A stretch of 64,000 nucleotides of DNA, taken from the NCBI GenBank assembly GCA_036426205.1, contig CM071587.1:1-64000 (forward strand). Direction: 5' to 3'. Positions 55,072 through 64,000 of this stretch are shown here, one piece after another. Numbering within the stretch: the first letter of the stretch is position 1; every line of letters begins with the position of its first letter. The notes below the pieces were generated by a model, which saw only the letters and a program-made list of their open reading frames with translations, did not search any database and was not told where the DNA came from. The stretch comes from Ascaphus truei. Its lineage: Eukaryota > Chordata > Amphibia > Anura > Ascaphidae. Position numbers and translations under genes: made by a program.

Positions 55072-56268
55072 GTGCTGCATCCCTGCACCGAGAGAGCTGC
55101 ATCTCCCTGCACCGAGAGCTGTCCTCTCCTGCACCGAGAGAGCTGCATCTCCCTGCACCGAGAGAGCTGCAATCTCCCTGCAACCGAGAGAGCTGCATCT
55201 CCCTGCACCGAGAGAGCTGCATCTCCCGCACCGAGAGAGCTGCATCTCCCTGCACCGAGAGAGCTGCATCTCCCTGCACCGAGAGACTCATCTCCTGCAC
55301 CGAGAGAGCTGCATCTCCTGCACACGAGAGCTAGCTCCCGCACAGAGCTCCTCTCCCGCACAGAGCTGCATCTCCCCGCACAGAGCTGCATCTCCCCGCA
55401 CAGAGCTGCATCTCCCTGCCCAGCTCTCAGGCATCTCCCTGCACAGAGAGCTGCATCTCCCTGCACAGCTCTCACAGGCGATCTCCCTGCACAGAGAGGC
55501 TGCATCTCCCTCCAGCTCTACAGGCGATCTCCCTGCACAGAGAAGCTCTCCCTCGCACAGCTCTTACAGCGATCTCCCTGCACGAGAGAGCTGCATCTCC
55601 CTGCACAGCTCTTACAGGCGATCTCCCTGCACCGAGAGAGCTGCATCTCCCTGCACGTACAGGCGATCTCCCTGCACCAGAGAGCTGCATCTCCTGCACA
55701 GAGAGCTCATCTCCTCACAGCTCTACAGCGTCTCCCTGCACGAGAGAGCTGCATCTCCTGCACAGCTCTTACAGGCGATCTCCCTGCACCGAAGATGCTG
55801 CACTCCCTGCACCGAGAAGCCGCATCTCCTGCCCGAGAGAGCTGCATCTCCCTGCACCGAGAGAGCTGCATCTCCCTGCACGCGAGAGAGCTGCAAACTC
55901 CATGACAGAGAAGCTGCATCTCCCTGCACAGCTCTCACAGGCGATCTCCCTCACAGATGCATCTCCCTGCACAGCTCTTACAGTGATCGATCTCCTGCAC
56001 AAGAGCTGCATCTCCCTGCACCGAAGACGCACTCACCTGCCCGAGAGAGCTGCATCTCCCTGCAACCGAGAGAGCTCATCTCCCTGCACGAGAGAGTGCT
56101 CTCCCGAACGAGAAGCTGCATCTCCCTGCACCGAGAGAGCTGCATCTCCCTGCAACCGAGAGAGCTGCATCTCCCTGCACCGAGAGAGCTGCATCTCCCT
56201 GCACCGAGAGATGCTCATCTCCCTGCAACGAGAGAGCTGCATCTCCTGCACAGCTCTTACAGAGGCGA
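55072..56268. repeat. 24-bp minisatellite (CTGCATCTCCCTGCACC core)
   Basis: About 50 irregular units of a 24-bp repeat with gagagctgcatct; the middle alternates with a longer unit containing GCACAGCTCTTACAGGCGAT. The 443-residue plus-strand ORF and minus-strand ORFs are repeat products, since indels shift them at random. Confidence 0.9.
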
Positions 56269-56269
56269 T

Positions 56270-57050
56270 CGTGCAGTTTAATGTTAATTTTAATAACAGT
56301 ATTGTAGCAGGGGGTCTCCTGAGCTGAAACGCATTATTTCAGGCTTCGGGGACCTTCCTGATTTACAGGCCCCGGTATGGTGTTCGGGTATCTCCTGTGC
56401 TGAAATGTCCCCAGTCAGGTGACGCGGGAGATTTAAACAATGCAAGGAATACCGGCACCCCATATCAAGGCTTGTACTTAGCTCAGGAGACCTCCTGCAA
56501 CATCTGTTTACTAAAGTACATTAAAAAAAGCTCCATTACCTTAGCAGCTTGCCAATAGGCAATGAAGGCATTAAGACACAGTACCTGGTTTATTGGGAGT
56601 AGAGGGTGGGTGGTTAGCCCTACCGGAAGTTTGCCGGAGGAGTTAAACCCAGTCATTACCATTGGTAACCACTATGGTATGAAAGCGTTAAAACCTCCCG
56701 TTACCCACCCGGTAGGTGTAACCACCTATCTTGGGTCAAGTACCCTTCACCCACCCCTTCTACCCCAATAAACATTAAATATACCAATCCTACTACCCAC
56801 CTACTGCACCCCCCCAACACATACAGTACAATAATGGGCAAAATTATTATTACCCAAACCTGGACACCCTCTCCCTCCCCTACATACATCTCCCCCCCTC
56901 TCTCCTCCCTTCCTAACATACTTCTTCCCTCTCCCCCTCCCCAACATTACTTCTCCCTCCCACTCCTATATTCCCCTCCCCCCCTCAGTATTAATTCCCC
57001 ATGACACAGATACACAATTTTCCTAGAACAATATATATTTATTACTAGCT
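56270..57050 (+). repeat. Flank of minisatellite and repeat Z copy
   Basis: 56270-56560 matches 62530-62850; 56560-57050 is a repeat Z copy ending aatatatatttattacta. Confidence 0.7.
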
Positions 57051-58050
57051 GAGAGACCCGGCGTTGCCCGGGATGTAAATGCGTAATAGGTTGTAAATGC
57101 GTAATGTGAGGCGGCGGGTGGCGCGTGGGTTGTGAGTGCTGTGTGCGAGTGGGGGTCCTGCTAGGGTGTGAGGCGGCGGGTGGTGCGTGGTTTGTGAGTG
57201 CTGTCTGTGAGTGTGGGTCCTGCTAGGGTGTGAGGCGGCGGTGGCGCGTGGTTGTTGAGTGCTGTCTGTGAGTGGAGGTCCTGCAAGGGGTGAGGCGGCG
57301 GCTGGCGCGTGGGTTGTGAGTGCTGTCTGTGAGTGGGGGGTCCTGCTAGGTGTGTAGGGGATGGGTCAGTTGATGTCGGTGCGTAGGGGCGGGAGGCAGC
57401 AGGTGTGTGGGCGGCAGGTATGTGTCGAGTGTGGCGGGTGTCTGTTGAGTGGCGTGCAGTGGCGGTGAGGCTGGGTGAAAGCAGAGGCGCCGGAGTAAGG
57501 GCGGTGAAAGGCATGGAGCGGGGTGGGAGCGGTAAGGGGGCATGAAGGCGAAGGGCGGCGGAGGGGAGGAGGGGAAACGGGAGCGCGAGAATGAACAACA
57601 ACGACGCTGAGACAAGAACGAGTAGAATCTTAGAAACACCCCTTCTCCACCCCATCCTTCCATCCCCGCGCCTTTTTGGGGGGGTGTGAAAGGAAGTAGT
57701 GTGGCAAGGGGTGGAGGAGGGGGGCAAGGGTGGAGGGAGGGGGGCCACCAAAGGGGTGCGTCGGGTTGGGCCTGGTTCGCGGATGGGGGCCGTGGGTCGA
57801 AGAGGGGGTGACACGGGTTATAGATGGGTGGACGCGGTTCAGGACGGGGGGTACGGTTTAGCGGCGTGTGGGCAGTGTGGGCGTTTGGGAGGGGACCTGG
57901 GCCCACGAGTTGAAGGGGGGGGGGAGAGGAATTCGAGGGGGGGGCAAGGGGAGCGGAGGGGGGTGAAGGGGAGCGTAGGGGGGGGGGGAAGGGGAGCGGA
58001 GGGGGGGGGGGAAGGGGACAGCGGAGGGGGGGTGGAAGGGAGCGGAGGGG
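57045..58050. repeat. 60-bp minisatellite and G-rich tract
   Basis: Begins ctgagagacccggcgttgcc. About four 60-bp units (gtgaggcggcgggtggcgcg ... gtcctgctagg) at 57106-57350, then unusually GC-rich sequence and a GGGGAGCGGAGGGG-type tract at 57.9-58.05 kb. Long ORFs here are compositional. Confidence 0.8.
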
Positions 58051-59127
58051 AAGGTTTATAACGCAGTAACGGCTGGAAACGCGTCAGAGTGTGCCTACAT
58101 TCTGGAATGGGCACCATTCTACAATAAAATGTCATTATTTTTCTAACATTGATCCATGCCTCAGTTCTCCAATTTTTGCAGCGCTTCATATCGACCCTTT
58201 TTTGCTTCCATGAACATAAATTCCTCCTGACTCCAAATATTGGCAATCAGATACTTCCTGGACCAACATCCTTCCATGTTTACTTATTTGGTATATCCTG
58301 TATACCTTTCCTTTCTAAAAGGTGTCAAAAACTTTTTGGAACATATCTATTGTATCTGCCATCCCAGTCTCCATGGTTAATGAATCCCACATTTGTAACT
58401 GCCCTTACGGCAGGGATGGAACATTGGGGCGCTCCTGATCTGGTGCGCTGGGACCGGCAGCGATGGTGATTGAGGGTCAAGTAACTGCCGCGCAGCTCAG
58501 TGAAAAGATGGGGGTGGAGTCAGTCAGAGGGCTGAGGGGCGGAGCAGCTGTTGAGGGACTGGGCCAGAGCTAGTCAGATCCCTCCTGTATATTGGTTGGG
58601 GTGTGGGGGGTGTTGTGTGTGAGTGTCTGTTGAGAGACTGTTGTGTGTGAGAGATTGTCTTGTGTGAGAGAGTATCCGGGGGTGTGAGAGAGTGTCTAGG
58701 TGTGAGAGAGAGAATGTGAGTGGGAGAGAGACTGGTGAGGAGAGAGACTGGGGGTGGAGGGTCTGGTGTGAGAGAGTCTTGGTGGTTGCGAGTGAGTGTC
58801 TGTGGGGAGAGCGGGGTCTGTGGGAGAGAGTGTCTGTGTGTGAGAGGGAAGGAGGGTGGTATAGCACGGATGTGTTTCTCAGAGTACATATCGTATAATG
58901 CATAACACACAGTTTGGATAATAGTGCAGTGTCCCTGTGTGAGAGAGTGACTGGTGTTGAGTGGAGAGGTGTCTGTATGAGAGAGTACATACCGTATAAT
59001 AGCACACAGAATAGTTTGGATAATGTGCAGGTCCCTCTGTGTGAGGAGTGTCTGTGTGTGAGTGAGACGTGTCTGTGGTGAGTGAGAGTTGTGCTGTGAG
59101 AGTACATACCGTATAATTGCAACTGAT

Positions 59128-59690
59128 TGAAGAGTAGAGCAAAGGAGCACTGCTACCAGAAGTAATCTGAAGGAACAAATATCACGGGCAAACTCTAAAA
59201 ATAAAACTGAGGGGTTTAATGAATAAGCTCACAGTGAAAAGAACATAACCAACCAGTTCATCCCATGGACTTTATCAAGGTGTAATGGAAAACATACCTT
59301 CTCCTAGATATAGCCACCATTTCGCGCCAAAAGTCCCGCAGGGCCGCAACGCGCATGCCACCAGTGGAACGTCGCACCTGTGACATCTCATCAGTCCCAC
59401 CACTCAACCCGGCACATGAGATGTCACAGTGGTGCGACACGTAACTGGTGCACATGGCGTTGGGCCCTGACGACTTTTTGCGCAAAATGGTGGCTATATC
59501 TAGGAGAAGGTATGTTTTCACATTACACCTTGATAAAGTCCCACGGGATGAAACGCATTGGTTGATTGTTCATTTCCTGTGAGCTTATTCATAAACACCC
59601 TCAGTTTATTTTGGGTGTGCCCGTGATATTTGTTCCTTCAGGATTACTTCTGCAGCAGTGCTCCTTTGCTCTACTCTTCAATCATTGCTT
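59128..59690. mobile_element. Large inverted repeat, second copy
   Basis: Arms as at 52886-53465, with different small indels. Confidence 0.75.
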
Positions 59691-60480
59691 CTACACATCA
59701 GGACTGCACGCAGGGAACTACTATCCATCATTGGTTTTCTGGAATTCAAGATACCCCAAGGGCAGCCATGGGCAATAGCCCTTATATTATTCCTCTGACC
59801 CGTTATGGGGAAGCTATTTTAAGAGGAGTGGGCATTTGACCAAATCTGCAGTAGTCTGGCTGACTGACCGCTAGGTCTTTATTTTGCCCCCCCTTAAATT
59901 CGTATATTACCTATATGACCTTATGGATAATCATAGTGTATATCTCCAATCATTTCGTCAATACTATGATGATTTTTCAACAGTGTACACACTGATATTG
60001 AGCATCATTCTCCACACAACTTCACGTATAATAGCACAGCACACCATTTGGATAATAGTGCAGGGTCCCTCTGTGTGTACACCTGTTCAAGACAAATGAT
60101 CTCTCCTTAAACCCTGGTGTATATATAGGTGTATATATACCTGAAGAAATCAGCATCTCTGCTTCATTGTTACATCTCACAATGCACCCTTTCTGTGTCT
60201 CTCCTCTTATCTCCTCTCTGGGGAGAAGTGTAGGGGTTGGAGGGTCTCTGAAGTGTTTGCAGATTTGGGTTAGTCCAGGTTATTGTGTTTGTAAAAGTCT
60301 TATATTCAGGGAAATTCAATTGTCCACAGACTTCTTTCAATTCCTCGCAGTTCCCTGGGCTGGATGTGTCTGTATTAGGATAATATAATCTTGCTGACCC
60401 TCTTCACAATAACCCTATTCTGCATTCAAGCTTTAACCCACACCTCACTGATTCATGGCTGCACAGTTTCACCATATTAC

Positions 60481-61100
60481 TCAATCTCTCTTATGGTGGT
60501 CTGTTTTGGGGGTGTTATAGTCCAAAGTACAGGCAGAGAGCCGTGAGTGAGAGTGTGTTGGTGAGTGAGAGTGTGTGTGTGATGAGAGTGTGTGTGTGAG
60601 TGAGAGTGTGTTGTGAGTGAGAGTGGTGGTGTGTGAGTGGAGTGTGATGTGTGTGGTTGAGAGTGGTGTGTGTGAGTGTGTGTGTGAGTGAGAGTGTGTG
60701 TGTGAGTGAGAGTGTGTGTGTGAGTGAGAGTGTCTGCGTGAGTGAGAGTGTCTGCGTGAGTGAGAGTGTCTGCGTGAGTGAGAGTGTCTGCGTGAGTGAG
60801 AGTGTCTGCGTGAGTGAGAGTGTCTGCGTGAGTGAGAGTTCTGCGTGAGTGAGAGTGTCTGCGTTGAGGAGGAGTGTCTGCGTGAGCGTGAGTGAGAGTG
60901 TCTGCGTGAGGTGAGTGAGAGTGTCTGCGTGAGTGAGAGGTCTGCGTGGTGAGAGTGTCTGCGTGAGTGAGAGTATGTGTGAGTGAGAGTGTGAGTGAGT
61001 GAGTCAACGTGAGCGAGCATGTCAACGTGAGCGAGAGTATGTCTGCGTGTGAGAGAGAGAGCCTGTGAGTGTTTGTGAGTGTGTCTGTGAGAGTGTTTGT
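60481..61100. repeat. 18-bp minisatellite, second copy
   Basis: More regular than the first copy: a run of GTGTCTGCGTGAGTGAGA units at 60725-60840. Confidence 0.88.
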
Positions 61101-61321
61101 GTGAGTGAGTCTATGGGGTTCATTCACTAAACTTCGATACATTCAGTGCATTGCCGAGCGGGTTTGCATTTTCTTTCCGCACTATAAAAAAAAACGTGTG
61201 TCAAAAGGGTATTCTCCACCAAAAATCCCCATCCATTTATTTAAAGTTCGGTAAAAAAAATAAATTAAACATCGAACTACCCAGACTGATCGCACGACTC
61301 GAGTCTGCTTAAACTGCAGCT

Positions 61322-62522
61322 GAGTGCTGCATCCCCTGCACGAGAGCGCCATCTCCCTGCACCAGAGAGCTGCATCTCCTGCACCGAGAGAGCTGCATCT
61401 CCCTGCACCGAGGAGAGCTGCATCTCCCTGCACCGAGAGAGCTGCATCTCCCTGCACCGAGAGAGCTGCATCTCCCTGCACCGAGAGAGCTGCATCTCCC
61501 TGCACCGAGAGAGCTTAGCATCTCCTGCACCGAGGAAGCTGCATCTCCTGCACCGAGAGAGCTGATCTCCTGCACGAGAGAGCTGATCCCCGCACAGAGC
61601 GCATCTCCCGCACAGAGCTGCATCTCCCGCACAGAGCTGCATCTCCCCGCACAGAGCTGATATCCCTGCCCAGCTCTCACAGGCGATCTCCCGCACAGAG
61701 AGCTGCATCTCCCTGCACAGCTCTCACAGGCGATCTCCCTGCACAGAGAGAGCTGCATCTCCCTCCACAGCTCTTACAGGCGATCTCCCTGCACCGAGAG
61801 AGAGCTGCATCTCCCTGCACAGCTCTTACAGGCGATTTCCCTGCACGAGAGAGCTGCATCTCCCTGCACAGCTCTTACAGGCGATCTCCCTGCACCGAGA
61901 GAGCCACTCCCTGCACCGAGAGAGCTGCATCTCGCACAGAGAAGCTGCATCTCCCTGCACAGAGAGCTGCAATCCATGCACAGCTCTTACAGGCGATCTC
62001 CCTTGCACCGAGAGAGCTGCATCTCCCTGCACAGCTCTTACAGGCGATCTCCGCCAGGAGTGCAGCCGCACGAGAGAGCTGCATCTCCCTGCACCGAGAG
62101 AGCTGCACTCCCTGCACGAGAGAAGCTGCATCTCCCTGCACCGAGAGAGCTGCAACTCCATTGCACAGAGAGCTGCATCTCCCTGCACAGCTCTCACAGG
62201 CGATCTCCCTGCACAGAGTGCATCTCCCTGCACAGCTCTACAGGTGATCGATCTCCCTGCACAAGAGAGCTGCATCCCTGCACCGAGCGAGAGCGCATCT
62301 CCCTGCACCGAGAGAGCTGCATCTCCCTGCACGGAGAGATGATCTCCCGCACCGAGAGAGCTGCATCTCCTGACGAGGAGAGCTGCATCTCCCTGCACCG
62401 AGAGACTGATCTCCCTGACCGAGAGAGCTGCATCTCCCTGCACCGAGAGAGCTGCATATCCCTGCACCGAGAGAGCTGCATCTCCTGCACCGAGAGAGAG
62501 AGCTGAATTCCCTGCACAGCTC
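61322..62522. repeat. 24-bp minisatellite, second copy
   Basis: Same unit and same compound middle section as at 55072-56268. Confidence 0.9.
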
Positions 62523-63187
62523 TAAAGGCGATCGTGCAGTTTTAATGTTTAATGTTAATTTTAATAACAGTATTGTAGCAGGGGGTCTCCTGAGCTGAAA
62601 CGCATTAATTTCAGCTTCGGGGACCTTCCTGATTTACAGGCCCCGGTATGGTGTTCGGGTATCTCCTGTGCATTGAAATGTCCCCAGTCAGGTGACGCGG
62701 GAGATTTAAACAATGCAAGGAGATACCGGCACCCCATATCAAGGCTTGTAACTTTAGCTCAGGAGACCTCCTGCAACAATACTGTTACTAAAATGTACAT
62801 TAAAAAAAGCTCCATTACCTTAGCAGCTTGCCAATAAGGCAATGAAGGCATTAAGACACAGTACCTGGTTTATTGGGAGTAGAGGGGTGGGTGGTTAGCC
62901 CTACCGGGAAGTTTGCCGGAGGAGTTAACCCAGTCATTACCATTGGTAACCACTATGGTAATGAAAGCGTTAAAACCTCCCGTTACCCACCCGGTAGGTG
63001 TAACCACCTATCTTGGGTCAAGTACCCCTTCACCCACCCCTTCTACCCCCAATAAACATTAAAATATACCAATCCTACTACCCACCTACTGCACCCCCCC
63101 CAACACATACAGTACAATAATGGGCAAAATTATTATTACCCAAACCTGGACACCCTCTCTCCCTCCCCTACATTACATCTCCCCCCC

Positions 63188-63399
63188 CTCCCCCAGCTTG
63201 TTGGACGTTGTACGTCCTCCACTGGTGATCTGCAGACTCAGCCGGTAACGTCCGATGATCGCGTCAGCTGGAACACTGATGGTAACAGCCAGAGTGCCGA
63301 GGCTGGTGGATCCACACGTTGCGCTCCAAGATGTTTTGCTCCCAGAGCTGGAAAGTGGCATTACCATCCTTGTTTTTCCTGATACCGGAGGTTCAGGAC
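63188..63399 (-). pseudogene. TGM3-like fragment D: truncated exon 3
   Basis: 212 of the 243 bp of exon 3, reading [37 protein letters not shown], with an intact acceptor (ttggcag). The donor end is lost at a CT-rich junction with the preceding duplicated repeat block. Flanking sequence to about 63.68 kb aligns with intron 2 of copy B (41.15-41.42 kb). Exon 2 of this copy, if present, lies beyond the window. Confidence 0.85.
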
Positions 63400-63705
63400 C
63401 TGCCAACAACCACGTCCAAGAAACATTAAATGAAGGTTACCTGCCCGAACTGCGCATACGGATTGGGGTGAGCACCCGGAATTTGGCAGCTTTTTGTGGC
63501 CCATTATTAACCCCTTTAGTGCCCTTATGATATGAAGTGGGCGTCAAGAAAAGTGGCACCCTATGGGGCACATATGACGTAGACCATATGTCATTGCTCT
63601 CTGCTTGATCTTTTTTCAGTGTTATATGTGTACCACACTAAAGAAGTATGAAGGCCCTCTCCCCCCCTCTAAAAATGAAATAACAGGTCAAATTGATGAA
63701 ACAAA
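63400..63705. other. Intron 2 of fragment D
   Basis: Aligns with 41150-41420 of copy B. No gene seen. Confidence 0.6.
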
Positions 63706-63707
63706 TA

Positions 63708-63937
63708 CAGCTCAGCCCCCTTATAACGCTGTGCTTGGGGTCCAAAGAATGACATTGCAATATAAGCGGATCGCGTTAGAATGAATGTACAATTGTATGC
63801 ATTGTACAATAAAGTATTTAAGATGCCAATTATCGTGTTGTAAAGTATTCATAAATATGAAAATTGGGAGCCACGCGTGCATCGCGTTATAAGCGGATCC
63901 GCGTTGTAACGGATCGTGTTATAATGGGGTTAAGGTG
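63708..63937. mobile_element. Mariner-type MITE with TA duplication
   Basis: Begins CAGCTCAGCCCCCTTATAAC and ends in the inverse GTTATAATGGGGTTAAGGTG, with TA at 63706-63707 and 63938-63939. Same family as 40196-40427; not present at the matching place in intron 2 of copy B. Confidence 0.75.
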
Positions 63938-64000
63938 TAGTTGTGTTGCTTATTTGAGATATGGGCAAAACCGGGTGTGTGAAATCAGAACCCGCGTAAC

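Larger units (their letters stand above)
58055..63187. repeat. Second copy of the large duplicated segment
   Basis: Collinear with about 51.83-56.95 kb: conserved stretch (58.06-58.6), GTGTGAGAGAG minisatellite (58.6-59.1), inverted repeat (59.13-59.69), spacer (59.69-60.48), 18-bp minisatellite (60.48-61.1), 24-bp minisatellite (61.32-62.52) and repeat Z (62.85-63.19). No gene. Confidence 0.85.

Noticed and set aside
55072..56268. Possible CRISPR array (regularly recurring unit with variable parts)
   Set aside because: Units are directly adjacent and degenerate with no unique spacers, in a vertebrate genome.
54950..56281. 443-codon ORF and overlapping ORFs on both strands
   Set aside because: Product of a 24-bp minisatellite that stays open in several frames; the matching region at 61.3-62.5 kb breaks the frame differently.
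57161..57906. Pro-rich minus-strand ORFs of about 186-217 codons
   Set aside because: Compositional ORFs on a G-rich tract and 60-bp minisatellite; no domain.
60477..61142. 221-codon minus-strand Thr/His/Leu ORF
   Set aside because: Translation of the 18-bp minisatellite.

Overview
This is vertebrate nuclear DNA, most likely from an anuran amphibian. The clade is inferred from a repeat landscape of L2-type tails, Penelope-like elements with GIY-YIG domains, an L1-clade LINE, a Ty3 chromovirus-like element and many hAT- and mariner-type MITEs; it is not proven. The only host genes I can support belong to one family: epidermal-type transglutaminase (TGM3-like), all on the minus strand. Nothing bacterial or CRISPR-like is present and I found no convincing RNA gene.

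The locus is a tandem array that loses more 5' exons with each copy. Copy B (42746 down to 31332) has exons 2-13 in unbroken frame with GT-AG junctions, the Cys-His-Asp triad and the calcium-site signatures. Copy A (30683 down to 20799) has exons 5-13. Copy C (3118 down to 103) has exons 12-13 only. A fragment D (63399 down to 63188) is a truncated exon 3. Introns of A, B and C share the same old insertions, so these predate the duplications; others are specific to one copy and act as filled and empty sites.

Region by region: 1-3.5 kb is copy C with a TA-flanked MITE and a larger private insertion. 3.5-7 kb holds hairpin and low-complexity repeats. 7.15-20.67 kb is one dispersed repeat (called Z here) carrying a 7.3-kb L1-clade LINE with a 15-bp target duplication and a 5.3-kb Ty3-type element with a 5-bp target duplication. 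20.7-30.95 kb is copy A, ending inside a hAT-like MITE. 31.2-42.75 kb is copy B. 42.75-46.3 kb has no recognisable gene; exon 1 of B was not found. 46.4-63.2 kb is a repeat block: two copies of a Penelope-like RT/GIY-YIG remnant, a segment of about 5 kb duplicated at 51.8-57.0 and 58.05-63.19 kb, large inverted repeats, and 18-, 24- and 60-bp minisatellites. Copies there differ by many single-base indels, which may reflect low consensus accuracy. 63.2-64 kb is fragment D with a mariner-type MITE.

Functionally the window encodes calcium-dependent protein cross-linking, with one nearly complete gene and a set of 3' cassettes. Exon phases are preserved throughout, so the shorter copies could in principle be spliced onto the 5' exons of B; this is a hypothesis only.
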